Origin: Lachnoclostridium sp. An76
GTDB taxonomy: Bacteria; Bacillota; Clostridia; Lachnospirales; Lachnospiraceae
Direction of reading: 5' to 3'
Length of the DNA: 64,000 bases
Assembly: GCF_002161355.1 (NCBI RefSeq)
Contig: NZ_NFHL01000003.1
Span: forward strand, 62,001 to 126,000
Part shown: one piece after another, positions 43,826-52,476 of the stretch
Numbering within the stretch: position 1 is the first letter of the stretch
Layout of the letters: the number at the start of each line of letters is the position of its first letter
The notes under the pieces: model-generated
Told to the model about the DNA's origin: nothing
The model's input: only the letters and a program-made list of their open reading frames with translations
The model's database searches: none
Made by a program: the position numbers and the translations under genes

Positions 43826-44548
43826 TTACACGATCATAGGTGTGATCACTACCGCAAATGCCATCGCGCAGAGCATACTGACAGGCAGAGCATAGTTTTC
43901 CAGCCACTTCATGCGGCAGACTTTGACCAGGATCCCGCAGATCCCCATGACAAACGCAGAAAACAGCAGGACAAAGATCGGGATCCATCCCGCCAGTCCT
44001 GATCGGATATCCGCGAATACCATCCCCAGGAACGCTGAGATCATCCCCAGGAACAGCGCAGTCATAAGGATATCACCCCACTTGCTGTCCTTGTTCTTGA
44101 TCTTCATCAGCCCGCCCTGGATCTTCTTGATAAAAAGCGGCACCCAGATCAGCCCCGGGAATATCCCCAGCGTCATGACCCATGCGATCGCCGTATATAC
44201 CTCCGGGTTTGTGATCGTCTCAGACAGCGCTGTGATCCCCAGCGCGTTCGCTGTCGTTGTCGCAGCCGGCAGCTCATAGGTGATGGCTCCGATCACGCTG
44301 AGGCGCAGCCACGGCAGCGGGAGCCCCAGAAATTTTGACAGGGTGATAACTCCCAGCAGGATGGACACCGCAGGCGCAAAGGTAAAGACCGCTGTGGAAA
44401 TAATAGTTTTGCGGATCTGTTTCATGTCCATGCCCAAAGTTTTTCCTCTCCTGTATGCCCTTACAAGGAAAAATACAGACTGAGCGATCACGAAGACAAT
44501 GACCAGCCCGGCAAGGATAAATAGAAATGTACTGTTTGGATCAAACAT
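43826..44548 (-). CDS. DUF5058-type integral membrane protein
   Basis: The 240-residue protein has about six transmembrane helices with the motif LPWLRLSVIGAITYELPAATTTANALG, containing polar residues inside a helix pair. It resembles the family I know as DUF5058. Its partner is encoded directly downstream, and an M20 peptidase gene follows, so an amino acid or peptide transport role is plausible but unproven. The SD before the ATG is GGAGGGAAACT. Confidence 0.65.
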   Translation of the reverse strand: MFDPNSTFLFILAGLVIVFVIAQSVFFLVRAYRRGKTLGMDMKQIRKTIISTAVFTFAPAVSILLGVITLSKFLGLPLPWLRLSVIGAITYELPAATTTANALGITALSETITNPEVYTAIAWVMTLGIFPGLIWVPLFIKKIQGGLMKIKNKDSKWGDILMTALFLGMISAFLGMVFADIRSGLAGWIPIFVLLFSAFVMGICGILVKVCRMKWLENYALPVSMLCAMAFAVVITPMIV

Positions 44549-44729
44549 AGTTTCCCTCCATTCTCATTCTCTGATATTTTCGGACGCAGCCAGACCAGGC
44601 CGCCCTGCGGCATTCATCTGATCTCCCGCGCACTCCGACACTATTCTATCATGGCAGTCCGGCAAAGTCATCCTGTTTCTTCCTGCCTCTGTTTCTTCTT
44701 CCGGCCATATCACAAAAAACAGCTCGCAA

Positions 44730-44786
44730 AAAAAACAGTGCATCCCCGGCGGTCCCACCCGCTGAAGGATACACTGTTTTCTTTTA
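44730..44786 (-). terminator. Terminator after the hydrolase gene
   Basis: AAAACAGTGCATCC pairs with GGATACACTGTTTT around a 21-base loop, directly downstream of the minus-strand hydrolase stop, with A/T runs outside both arms. Confidence 0.75.
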
Positions 44787-44807
44787 AACGGATCATATAG
44801 TTCCTGA

Positions 44808-45743
44808 TCATATATGCTTTTCCAGCCAGTTCAGCAGGTCCTCATAGACCTGTTCCCTGTCTGTCTCGTTGAGCAGTTCATGACGGTCTCCCGTATACAG
44901 CCTGAGCGTCACATCCTGTATGCCTGCTGCCCGGTATTTTTCATAAATCTTCCGCACGCCTTTGCCAAACTCCCCCACCGGGTCATCCGCCCCGGATAAA
45001 AAGAGGACCGGAAGCCCTTTGGGGATCATATACACACTCTCTTTCCGCTGTATTCCGATCATCCCGCAGAAAATGTTGTAATATACATTCACAGTAGCCA
45101 TGAAAGAACAGAGCGGATCAGAGACATATATATCCAGGAGCTCATTATCACTGGTGATCCAGTCCGCCCGGGTCCGCGCCGGCTTAAACTTCTTGTTATA
45201 CACCCCCAGGACAAGGTTATCTACCATCCTGCTCCGGTAATGCCATCCCCTGAACGCGGCCATCAATCTGCAGAGCCTCTTCCCGAACAGCAGCGCGGCT
45301 TTTTTGTGGTCAGCCACCGTGCCCACCAGCACAGCCCCGCTCAGCCCATTTCCATACATCTGTATATACTGCCTGAGGAGCGATGAGCCCATACTGTGCC
45401 CGAGCATAAAGTACGGCACTCCCGGATATTTCTTCTCCGTGCGCTGCCGGAGCGTATGCATATCTCCGATCACGCAGGCATTCCCGTACTTTTCATTAAA
45501 GAACCCATACTCGGATTTTGCCTGAACAGACTTGCCGTGCCCGAGATGGTCATTTCCCACGACATAATAGCCTTTCCCGCACAAAAACTGTGCGAACTCG
45601 TCATATCGCCTGATATATTCCACCATTCCGTGGCAGATCTGAAGGACGGCCCTCACTTTCCCTTCGGGCTTCCACTCGATTGTATGGATCTCCGTATTGC
45701 CGTCCTTTGACGGGAAATAAAACTCGTCTCTCATGTTACTCAC
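44808..45743 (-). CDS. Alpha/beta hydrolase (monoacylglycerol lipase-like)
   Basis: The ~311-residue protein belongs to the Hydrolase_4/serine aminopeptidase S33 group. Seen are the oxyanion HGMVEYIRRYD, the second motif GNDHLGHGKS, the nucleophile elbow GHSMGS, the acid Asp in LSGADDPVG and the catalytic His in GDRHELLN. It probably hydrolyses monoacylglycerols or lysophospholipids. No signal peptide is present. Two starts are possible, GTG at 45743 directly after the citrate synthase stop and ATG at 45734; neither has a strong SD, so translational coupling to the upstream gene is likely. Confidence 0.88.
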   Translation of the reverse strand: MSNMRDEFYFPSKDGNTEIHTIEWKPEGKVRAVLQICHGMVEYIRRYDEFAQFLCGKGYYVVGNDHLGHGKSVQAKSEYGFFNEKYGNACVIGDMHTLRQRTEKKYPGVPYFMLGHSMGSSLLRQYIQMYGNGLSGAVLVGTVADHKKAALLFGKRLCRLMAAFRGWHYRSRMVDNLVLGVYNKKFKPARTRADWITSDNELLDIYVSDPLCSFMATVNVYYNIFCGMIGIQRKESVYMIPKGLPVLFLSGADDPVGEFGKGVRKIYEKYRAAGIQDVTLRLYTGDRHELLNETDREQVYEDLLNWLEKHI

Positions 45744-47114
45744 TTACCTGTCATCAAGATTTATGTATTCGCGATGAGGCGCGAGAGCCTTGTATGCCGG
45801 ACGTATGATCTTGTCTACATTCTTGAGTTCTTCCAGCCTGTGTGCACTCCAGCCTACAATCCTCGCCGCCGCGAAGATTGGCGTATACAGTGCCGGAGGA
45901 AGATCCAACATGCTGTAGACAAGGCCGCTGTAAAAGTCCACATTCGCGTTGACGCCTTTGTACATCCTGCGCTTCTCACCGATGATCTCCGGCGCCATAT
46001 GCTCTACTTTTTCGTAGAGGGCATATTCTTTTTCGTGATGTTTTTCTCTTGCGAGCTGTTTCACAAACCGTTTGAATATATCCGCACGAGGATCTGATAT
46101 CGAGTAAACCGCGTGTCCCATTCCGTAAATAAGTCCCTTTTTGTCGAACGCCTTCTTGTCAAGCAGTGCTTCCAGGTAGGCTCTGATCTGATCTTCATCC
46201 TCCCAGTCGGTCAGATGCGCTTTCATGTCATCAAACATCTGCGTCACTTTCACGTTCGCGCCGCCGTGCTTCGGCCCTTTCAGGGAGGCCATGGCAGCTG
46301 CCATCGTGGAGTAAGTGTCCGTGCCGGATGAGGTTACAACGTGCGTTGTAAATGTAGAGTTGTTTCCGCCGCCGTGATCCATATGGAGCACGAGCGCCAT
46401 ATCAAGGATCTTCGCCTCAAGCTTCGTATACTTCCTGTCCTCGCGCAGCATCATCAGGATATTCTCCGCCGCGGACAGCTCCGGTTTCGGTGCATAAATA
46501 TAAAGATCCTCTCCCATGCGGTAATTGTATGCGTGGTAGCCGTAAACCATCAGCATCGGGAACTGGCTGATCAGGTTCAGGCACTGGCGCAGCACGTTCG
46601 GGATCGTCGTATCGTCAGCCTTGTCATCGTAGGAATAAAGCTGAAGGATACTCCTGGTGATACTGTTCATCATATCGCGGCTGGGCGCCTTCATGATGAT
46701 ATCGCGCACAAAATTCGGCGGAAGTGTTCTCCTCTCCGCCAGCATCCGCTGGAAATCCTGCAGTTGATCCTTGGTCGGAAGTTCCCCGAACAGGAGCAGA
46801 TATGCTGTCTCTTCAAAGCCCGGGTGCTTTGCGGCAAGGAATCCTTTTACCAGATCTTTGATATTATATCCCCGGTAATAAAGATTGCCCTCGCAAGGCA
46901 CGGACTCGCCGTTGACGATCTTTGTGGCGCAGACATCTGAAACGTTCGTAAGCCCTGCAAGAACACCTTTTCCGTTCAGGTCACGCAGCCCTCTCTTCAC
47001 CTCGTATTTGGTGTACAATTCTTTTTCGATCGCATTATTTTGTTCACATTCCCTCGCAAGCGCTTCGATCTCGGGAGTAATATCGAATAAAATGTTCTCA
47101 ATATCTTTTGCCAT
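45744..47114 (-). CDS. gltA: Citrate synthase
   Basis: The 456-residue protein has the citrate synthase fold with an N-terminal extension of ~50 residues. Motifs seen: LYYRGYNIKDLV, the first catalytic His region LHMDHGGGNNSTFTTHVVTSSGTD, then GPKHGGANVKV with the second His, YGMGHAVYSISDPRA with the third, and DFYSGLVYSMLDLP with the catalytic Asp. It condenses acetyl-CoA and oxaloacetate. The SD AAGGAGGAAGG is strong. It lies alone with the hydrolase downstream; no aconitase or isocitrate dehydrogenase is adjacent. The gltA symbol is the usual one for this enzyme. Confidence 0.93.
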   Translation of the reverse strand: MAKDIENILFDITPEIEALARECEQNNAIEKELYTKYEVKRGLRDLNGKGVLAGLTNVSDVCATKIVNGESVPCEGNLYYRGYNIKDLVKGFLAAKHPGFEETAYLLLFGELPTKDQLQDFQRMLAERRTLPPNFVRDIIMKAPSRDMMNSITRSILQLYSYDDKADDTTIPNVLRQCLNLISQFPMLMVYGYHAYNYRMGEDLYIYAPKPELSAAENILMMLREDRKYTKLEAKILDMALVLHMDHGGGNNSTFTTHVVTSSGTDTYSTMAAAMASLKGPKHGGANVKVTQMFDDMKAHLTDWEDEDQIRAYLEALLDKKAFDKKGLIYGMGHAVYSISDPRADIFKRFVKQLAREKHHEKEYALYEKVEHMAPEIIGEKRRMYKGVNANVDFYSGLVYSMLDLPPALYTPIFAAARIVGWSAHRLEELKNVDKIIRPAYKALAPHREYINLDDR

Positions 47115-47207
47115 GTGACCTTCCTCCTTTTTCTCCGTATGATCTTTATATTATACTAAAAATCGCATAATTAAACAATAAACTGACTATTAAATATTTG
47201 TGAATCC

Positions 47208-47313
47208 TAACAGTTCAGCCATCGGGCTGCGCGCCCGTTTATGAGGAAAACAGCGGCGGCAGCCGCAGTAAGGCCGCAGTGCGGTTTTTCGAATGGCGCG
47301 GGCTTAACTGTTA
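47208..47313. repeat. TAACAGTT MITE-like element, complete copy
   Basis: Terminal inverted repeats TAACAGTTCAGCC and GGCTTAACTGTTA (12 of 13 paired) bound a 106-bp GC-rich centre that contains CGGGCTGCGCGCCCG and AAACAGCGGCGGCAGCCGCAG. It has no coding capacity for a transposase. Partial copies lie at 14752-14875, 17019-17053 and ~27326-27340. Confidence 0.75.
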
Positions 47314-47320
47314 CTTTGGA

Positions 47321-48184
47321 TCAGCTCAGCCGGTCAGCCAGCGCCGCAAACTCAGCGAGCGTCAGCGCCTCACCGCGGATGCTCGGCCCCTTCCCGAGTG
47401 AGAGGATCGCCGCCTCGATCTCTTCTTTTGTGAGATCAAGCTCCGGCGAATTTTTCAGCCCATTCGCCAGCGTCTTTCTCCTCTGGTTAAATGACGCGCG
47501 GATCAGCCGGAACATGAGCTTCTCGTCCTTCACCTTAACAGGCGGTTCCTCATGCAGGTCCAGCCGGATCACCGCTGACCCCACCTTCGGACGGGGCATA
47601 AAACAATTAGGCGGCACATTTGCCACGATATACGGATCTGCATAATACTGTACAGCCAGCGACAGGGCGCCGTAGTCCTTGGAGCCCGGTCCGGTCTGCA
47701 TCCGGTCCGCCACCTCCTTCTGCACCATGACGGTTATGCTCTTTACCGGGACATGTTTCTCAAAGAGCCCCATAATGATCGGGGTGGTGATATAATACGG
47801 CAGATTCGCCACCACCTTGATGGGTCTGCCGCCATTCTCCTCCTCAGCCAGCTTCGCAATGTCCACCTTCAGGACATCCTCATTGATCACCCTTATATTC
47901 TCATATCCTTCCAGCGTATCTTCCAGGATCGGGATCAGCGCCCGGTCGATCTCCACCGCGATCACACGGCGCGCCGCGCACGCCAGATACTGGGTCATCG
48001 TCCCGATACCCGGCCCGATCTCCAGCACACAGTCCTCCTCCGTGATCTGCGCTGCCCGGATGATCTTATCCAGCACGTGAGTATCGATCAGAAAATTCTG
48101 CCCAAACTTCTTCTGAAACACAAAATTATACTTCTGCAGCACTGCGATCGTATTCTGCGGATTGCCTAATGTGGGCTGCTTCAT
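47321..48184 (-). CDS. ksgA: 16S rRNA adenine dimethyltransferase
   Basis: The 287-residue protein is a KsgA/RsmA orthologue. It has FGQNFLID near the N-terminus, the SAM-binding VLEIGPGIGTMT, EIDRALIP, NEDVLKVD and the catalytic NLPYYITTPII. The C-terminal part carries RPKVGSAVIRL and RASFNQRRKTLANGL. It dimethylates two adjacent adenines in helix 45 of 16S rRNA; loss gives kasugamycin resistance. The SD is AAAGGAGGA. It is the third gene of the asnB-like/tatD/ksgA run on the minus strand, separated from tatD by repeat C; tatD-ksgA linkage is common in Firmicutes. Confidence 0.96.
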   Translation of the reverse strand: MKQPTLGNPQNTIAVLQKYNFVFQKKFGQNFLIDTHVLDKIIRAAQITEEDCVLEIGPGIGTMTQYLACAARRVIAVEIDRALIPILEDTLEGYENIRVINEDVLKVDIAKLAEEENGGRPIKVVANLPYYITTPIIMGLFEKHVPVKSITVMVQKEVADRMQTGPGSKDYGALSLAVQYYADPYIVANVPPNCFMPRPKVGSAVIRLDLHEEPPVKVKDEKLMFRLIRASFNQRRKTLANGLKNSPELDLTKEEIEAAILSLGKGPSIRGEALTLAEFAALADRLS

Positions 48185-48199
48185 TTTATCCTCCTTTCG

Positions 48200-48283
48200 G
48201 AATATTCAGACAGCTTCGGCAAAAGGGGTCAGCCCCCTCCCAAGAGGGGTCTGACCCCTTTTAGCCGCGTTTTCTGAATATTC
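48200..48283. repeat. GGGGTC palindromic repeat, copy C (fullest copy)
   Basis: Outer arms GAATATTCAGA (48200-48210) and TCTGAATATTC (48273-48283) enclose CTTCGGC/GCCGCG-like arms and the core AAAAGGGGTCAGCCCCCTCC / AAGAGGGGTCTGACCCCTTTT. The right arm abuts the tatD stop codon at 48283-48285. It may double as a terminator between tatD and ksgA. Confidence 0.78.
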
Positions 48284-49044
48284 TACAAACCATACAGCTC
48301 CCTGCTGTTTTTTTCTGTCTGTTGTATGACTTCTTCGACTGTTGTTCCTTTCAGCTCTGCAATTTGCTCTGCCACATAAGGCAGGTACAATGAACAATTT
48401 CTTTTCCCTCTGTATGGGACAGGAGCCAGATACGGACAGTCTGTCTCCAGCACGATGGACTCCAGCGGGATCTCCTGCACGACTTGTTTCAGTTTCTTCG
48501 CATTTTTAAATGTCACGACTCCGCCCACGCCGATGTAATACCCCATCTTCACGTATTCCCGCGCCATCTCCGGGGAGTAGGAATAACAGTGGATGACCGC
48601 CTTCATACCGGCGGCGTGCTGCTTCATAATATCAAACGTATCTGCCGCGGCCTCTCTGCTGTGGATGATGACAGGCATCTCTTTTTCCCGCGCCAGGCCA
48701 AGCTGGCGGACGAACCACTCTTTCTGGAGATCATGCTTTTCTTTATCCCAGTAATAATCCAGTCCGATCTCCCCCACAGCGACGATCTTATCCCGATCCA
48801 GCAGGTCCGCCATCCTCAGGAACTTTTCCTCATCCAGCTCACCCACCTCATCCGGGTGCACGCCGACCGCACCGTATACGAAAGGATACTTTTCGGTCAG
48901 TTCCACGATCTTATCCCAGGACGCGACCGTGGATCCCGCGTTTACGATGAGCCCGATCCCGCCCTCTTTCATGCTGCCGAGCAGCTCCTCTCTGTCTGCG
49001 TCAAATTGTCCATCATCATAGTGGGCATGTGTATCGATTATCAT
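48283..49044 (-). CDS. tatD: TatD-family metal-dependent hydrolase
   Basis: The 253-residue TIM-barrel protein has the TatD metal ligands: IDTHAHYDD, GAVGVHPDEVGE, AVGEIGLDYYWD (Glu), VIIHSREAAADT (His), VIHCYSYS (His) and VLETDCPYLAPVPYRGKRN (Asp). Members are DNases or deoxyribonucleases acting in repair and RNA quality control. The SD is AGGAGAG. It lies between the asnB-like gene and ksgA, as in many Firmicutes. Repeat C borders its 3' end. Confidence 0.93.
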   Translation of the reverse strand: MIIDTHAHYDDGQFDADREELLGSMKEGGIGLIVNAGSTVASWDKIVELTEKYPFVYGAVGVHPDEVGELDEEKFLRMADLLDRDKIVAVGEIGLDYYWDKEKHDLQKEWFVRQLGLAREKEMPVIIHSREAAADTFDIMKQHAAGMKAVIHCYSYSPEMAREYVKMGYYIGVGGVVTFKNAKKLKQVVQEIPLESIVLETDCPYLAPVPYRGKRNCSLYLPYVAEQIAELKGTTVEEVIQQTEKNSRELYGL

Positions 49045-49075
49045 ATTTTTATCTCTCCTGTCTGTTCCGAAAGGA

Positions 49076-50614
49076 TCAGCGCTTCACAAAATACTCCTCA
49101 TACCATACAAGGAATGTATAGATCGTCCACACTTTCCTCCAGTTGTCCGAATTGCCTCCCACATAATCGTCAAAGATCGCATTGATCTCGTCCACGTCGA
49201 AAAATTTCTCCGCGATCCCGCTGTGGAATAATCTCCTGACGTCTCCGTTATACCGCTCGTCTGCCATCCAGACACGGATCGGCACGATAAAGCCGAGCTT
49301 CTTGCGGAACGCGATCTCCTCGGGAAGCACCTTTGCCGCCGCGGTGCGCAGCGCCACCTTGTTCTGTTCCTCATTAACCTTATATTTGGACGGCATCCGG
49401 GACGCGATATCAAATATCCTGCGGTCCGTCAGGGGCATCCGGATCTCCAGCCCCGCGGCCTCGCTCATCTTGTCCACATTCAGGTAAATGTCTCCCTCCA
49501 GCCAGATCTGGATATCCACATCAGACATTTTCGTCAGCGGATCCAGGCCTTCTGTCTCCTCATAGATCGGCCGCGCGACCTCGATCGGAAGGACATCAGG
49601 GTCATATTTTTTCAGGATGCGTTTCTTCTCATCCTCTTTCATGATATTTGTATTTCCCACATAGAATGTCTTCAGATTCTCGCCGTATCGCTCTGCGTTG
49701 CGGTACATATTGTACCCGCCGAAAAATTCATCCGCGCCTTCTCCTGAATAGCAGATCTTCGTATGCTTCGCTGTCTCCCGGCAGGCAATGGCGAACGCGA
49801 TGGCCGATGCGTCCCCGAGCGGCTGCTCCATATTGTACATTACGTATGGCACGATCCCGAAATACTCCTCCGGCGTGATCAGGCACCGGGAATTCTTCCT
49901 GCCAAGGATCTCCGCTGTCTGGCGCGCCAGCCCGGACTCGTCGAACCGCTCTTCCTCATACCCGCAGGAATCCGTCATCTCCACGTCGGACATTGCCAGC
50001 ACGTAGGAAGAATCCACCCCGCCGGACAGGAAGGACTCCGCCGTCTCGTCCGCTGTCTTCACCTCAGGCATGATCTCTTTCAGCGTTGTGTGGATCTCGT
50101 CCGCCCACTCCTCCAGCGTCCGGCTCTCATCCGGATGGAACGTGGGCGTCCAGTAGCGCGTAATGCTCAGCCTGCCGTCCTGCCACACGAGATACCGTCC
50201 CGGCATGAGCTTCTTAAGCCCCCGGAAAAATGTGTTCTCCCCCGCCACATAGGTCAGGCTCAGATAGAGCTGGAGCATTTCTTCATTGAGCTCCTTTACG
50301 AATCCCGGCTGTTCCATGATCCTGCGGATCGTAGTGCCGTAGAGAAGATTCCCGTCCGCAGTCTCATAATAATAAAACGGCTTAGTGCCGAACTGATCTC
50401 TTAAGCAGAATAACTTCTTCTCCTCATCATCCCAGAGCGCAAACGCAAACATCCCGTGCATGTGGTCCGCCATCTCATATCCCCACGTCTCATAAGCGCG
50501 GATCAGGATCCTCTCCTCCCGCTCTTCCCGCGTAAGGTCAAGCGGGATTTCCAGCCTTTCGCACAGTTCTTCCCAGTTGCGGATATGCCCGCGGTATTCT
50601 TTTACTGTTATCAT
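49076..50614 (-). CDS. Asparagine synthase-like protein lacking the glutaminase cysteine
   Basis: The 512-residue protein is AsnB-like but starts about 65-70 residues late. Its first residues YRGHIRNWEELCERL align with the YNGEIYNYKELR region of AsnB, so the N-terminal Cys2 nucleophile is missing. The ATG has a perfect AGGAGGAG upstream and no in-frame extension, so this is the real start. The rest of the amidotransferase domain (HGMFAFALWD, LRDQFGTKPFYY) and the synthetase domain with PP-loop SGGVDSS (from 197), YSGEGADEFFGGY and RKKLGFIVPI are intact. It may use ammonia, or be a regulatory or specialised amidating protein. It is the first gene of the run with tatD and ksgA. Confidence 0.85.
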   Translation of the reverse strand: MITVKEYRGHIRNWEELCERLEIPLDLTREEREERILIRAYETWGYEMADHMHGMFAFALWDDEEKKLFCLRDQFGTKPFYYYETADGNLLYGTTIRRIMEQPGFVKELNEEMLQLYLSLTYVAGENTFFRGLKKLMPGRYLVWQDGRLSITRYWTPTFHPDESRTLEEWADEIHTTLKEIMPEVKTADETAESFLSGGVDSSYVLAMSDVEMTDSCGYEEERFDESGLARQTAEILGRKNSRCLITPEEYFGIVPYVMYNMEQPLGDASAIAFAIACRETAKHTKICYSGEGADEFFGGYNMYRNAERYGENLKTFYVGNTNIMKEDEKKRILKKYDPDVLPIEVARPIYEETEGLDPLTKMSDVDIQIWLEGDIYLNVDKMSEAAGLEIRMPLTDRRIFDIASRMPSKYKVNEEQNKVALRTAAAKVLPEEIAFRKKLGFIVPIRVWMADERYNGDVRRLFHSGIAEKFFDVDEINAIFDDYVGGNSDNWRKVWTIYTFLVWYEEYFVKR

Positions 50615-50651
50615 AAGTACTCCTCCTGTTTCTTTTTATCTTCTATTGGAT

Positions 50652-50698
50652 CATGCTTCCTGTTGAGCCATGCTTCCTGTTGAGCCACGCTTCCTGTC
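50652..50698. repeat. 17-bp tandem repeat, ~2.8 copies
   Basis: CATGCTTCCTGTTGAGC occurs at 50652 and 50669 exactly, and at 50686 as a shorter CACGCTTCCTGTC. A stray CATGCTTCC recurs at ~50720. Function unknown. Confidence 0.7.
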
Positions 50699-50879
50699 AG
50701 GCTATACTCCCTCTCGGATCATGCTTCCGTCAGCGTTCCCATCGCCGACAAACCGGCGCGCCGTCCGTGCTGCTCCCCGGCGTTCTCCCTGTTGTATTTT
50801 ACCATATCGGATATCTGCTGTAAATCTGTACTCTTTCCGCTTCTCCATCGTTTTATTTTCACAAAAATCCAAAAAACTA

Positions 50880-50908
50880 TTGTCTTTCCCCTCATTTATG
50901 CCTATTCT
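50880..50908 (+). promoter_or_regulatory. Predicted purC promoter
   Basis: TTGTCT (50880-50885) and TATTCT (50903-50908) are separated by exactly 17 bases, ~45 bp before the purC ATG. Confidence 0.6.
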
Positions 50909-50952
50909 ATTAAAGGAACTATTTAAACTATAAATAAGAAGAGGTATACGAA

Positions 50953-51816
50953 ATGAAACCGATCAAAGAAGGAAAAGTACGTGAAATCTATGACAACGGC
51001 GACAGCCTGATCCTTGTTGCAACTGACAGGATCAGCTGCTTTGACGTAATCCTGAAAAACACGATAACCAAAAAAGGAACTGTGCTCACACAGATGTCCA
51101 AATTCTGGTTTGACATGACTTCTGACATCCTGCCGAACCACATGATCTCAACCGATGTAAAGGATATGCCGGAATTCTTCCAGCAGCCGCAGTTCGACGG
51201 CAACAGTATGATGTGCCGCAAGCTCAACATGCTCCCCATCGAGTGCATCGTCCGCGGCTACATCACAGGAAGCGGCTGGGCAAGCTACCAGAAAGACGGC
51301 ACAGTCTGCGGCATTAAGCTGCCGGAAGGACTCAAAGAGTCCGACAAGCTGCCTGAACCGATCTACACTCCGTCCACAAAGGCAGAGATCGGGGACCATG
51401 ACGAAAATATCTCTTATGAGCAGAGCATCGAGCACCTGGAGAAAGCATTCCCGGGCAAGGGCGAGGAGTATGCGGCAAAACTCCGTGACTACACCATCGC
51501 GCTGTACAAAAAATGCGCGGACTATGCCCTGACACGCGGCATCATCATCGCGGATACAAAGTTCGAGTTCGGTCTGGACGAGGACGGAAACATCGTACTC
51601 GGAGACGAGATGCTCACACCGGACAGCTCCCGCTTCTGGCCGGCGGACGGATATGAGCCGGGACACGGACAGCCGTCCTTTGACAAGCAGTTCGCGCGCG
51701 ACTGGCTGAAGGCAAACCCGGACAACAACTGGACACTGCCGGATGACATTGTACAGAAGACCATTGATATCTACCTGCAGGGGTACGAGATGCTCACAGG
51801 GAAGAAACTCGACTAA
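50953..51816 (+). CDS. purC: Phosphoribosylaminoimidazole-succinocarboxamide synthase
   Basis: The 287-residue SAICAR synthetase joins aspartate to CAIR in purine synthesis. Seen are MKPIKEGKVREIYD, LVATDRISCFDVIL, the PIECIVRGYITGSGWASY signature (near residue 97), IADTKFEFG and GDEMLTPDSSRFWPADGY. This longer form (about 290 residues, with an eukaryote-like order of motifs) is common in Clostridia and Bacteroides. The SD AAGAGG is present. It stands alone with its own promoter and terminator; no other pur genes are adjacent. Confidence 0.95.
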   Translation: MKPIKEGKVREIYDNGDSLILVATDRISCFDVILKNTITKKGTVLTQMSKFWFDMTSDILPNHMISTDVKDMPEFFQQPQFDGNSMMCRKLNMLPIECIVRGYITGSGWASYQKDGTVCGIKLPEGLKESDKLPEPIYTPSTKAEIGDHDENISYEQSIEHLEKAFPGKGEEYAAKLRDYTIALYKKCADYALTRGIIIADTKFEFGLDEDGNIVLGDEMLTPDSSRFWPADGYEPGHGQPSFDKQFARDWLKANPDNNWTLPDDIVQKTIDIYLQGYEMLTGKKLD

Positions 51817-51854
51817 CGTTCTGCTGATATCCATACCATATCTTGATAAAAATC

Positions 51855-51897
51855 ATCCCACAAGGGATCAGGGGATCGCCTGGTATCCTTGTGGGAT
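51855..51897 (+). terminator. purC terminator
   Basis: ATCCCACAAGGGAT pairs with ATCCTTGTGGGAT around a GGGGATCGCC-containing loop, followed by ATTTTACTTTT. Confidence 0.8.
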
Positions 51898-51936
51898 ATT
51901 TTACTTTTCTTTCTGTTTTTTTATACGTCCTGCCAT

Positions 51937-52461
51937 CTATATATATCTGACGATCCGCCCGGTATGTCTGTAATATTCAACCGTAACACTGCTGCTTCCT
52001 GACAGTCTGGCATAATCATCGCCCGATATCTCAAGCCGGACACGCTCTCCCTGGCTGTCCGTTCCTGTCAGATAATAGTGGAGCGAAAAGATACCTGTAT
52101 GCGCTTGGGATCTGCTGACCTGTATATCCGTCAATTGAGCCGTCTCCGGTCCGGACACAAGATCCAGAGCTGTGCTCCTCGCAAACAGTACACCGATCAC
52201 CACGCATACGGCTATGACAAAGATCCGGGCTGCTTTCACGGAAGCAGGAAAAGGCCCTCTGTCCCGTATGCCCCGTATGATCCGCACGCTCACATAGATG
52301 CATGCAGTCCAGATGGCAAGTACATCACAGATCTCGTCGATCATTACTAGAGGACCTGCCTTCGGCATAAACAGTCCCGCCGCGATCACACAAAGTACAA
52401 AAATGCATAAAACGATCTCATAAGTCTGTATTTTTCTTTTTATCAACTTATTATTGTCCAT
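51937..52461 (-). CDS. Small integral membrane protein of the accessory island
   Basis: The 174-residue protein has three transmembrane helices (~14-32, ~40-60, ~77-95) and a C-terminal extracytoplasmic domain of ~75 residues rich in beta structure (FSLHYYLTGTDSQGERVRLEISGDDYARLSG). I do not recognise a family. A ~25-bp remnant matching its 3' end (CTTCCYGACAGTCTGG) recurs at ~54804-54829, showing that related copies existed nearby. No SD stronger than AGAGGACCT is visible upstream. Confidence 0.55.
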   Translation of the reverse strand: MDNNKLIKRKIQTYEIVLCIFVLCVIAAGLFMPKAGPLVMIDEICDVLAIWTACIYVSVRIIRGIRDRGPFPASVKAARIFVIAVCVVIGVLFARSTALDLVSGPETAQLTDIQVSRSQAHTGIFSLHYYLTGTDSQGERVRLEISGDDYARLSGSSSVTVEYYRHTGRIVRYI

Positions 52462-52476
52462 TTAAAACAGGTCCTC

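Larger units (their letters stand above)
50618..50952. other. Intergenic region between the asnB-like gene and purC
   Basis: It holds the tandem 17-bp repeat and the purC promoter listed separately. The remaining ~180 bp show no coding frame and no riboswitch; I looked for a purine aptamer and did not find one. Confidence 0.35.

Noticed and set aside
47241..47320. Short coding frame starting MRKTAAAAAV
   Set aside because: It lies in the MITE-like repeat and has no SD or conserved product; the same frame type appears in copy 1.
50618..50952. Purine riboswitch upstream of purC
   Set aside because: No aptamer core or kissing-loop pattern is visible; only a promoter and a 17-bp tandem repeat are found.
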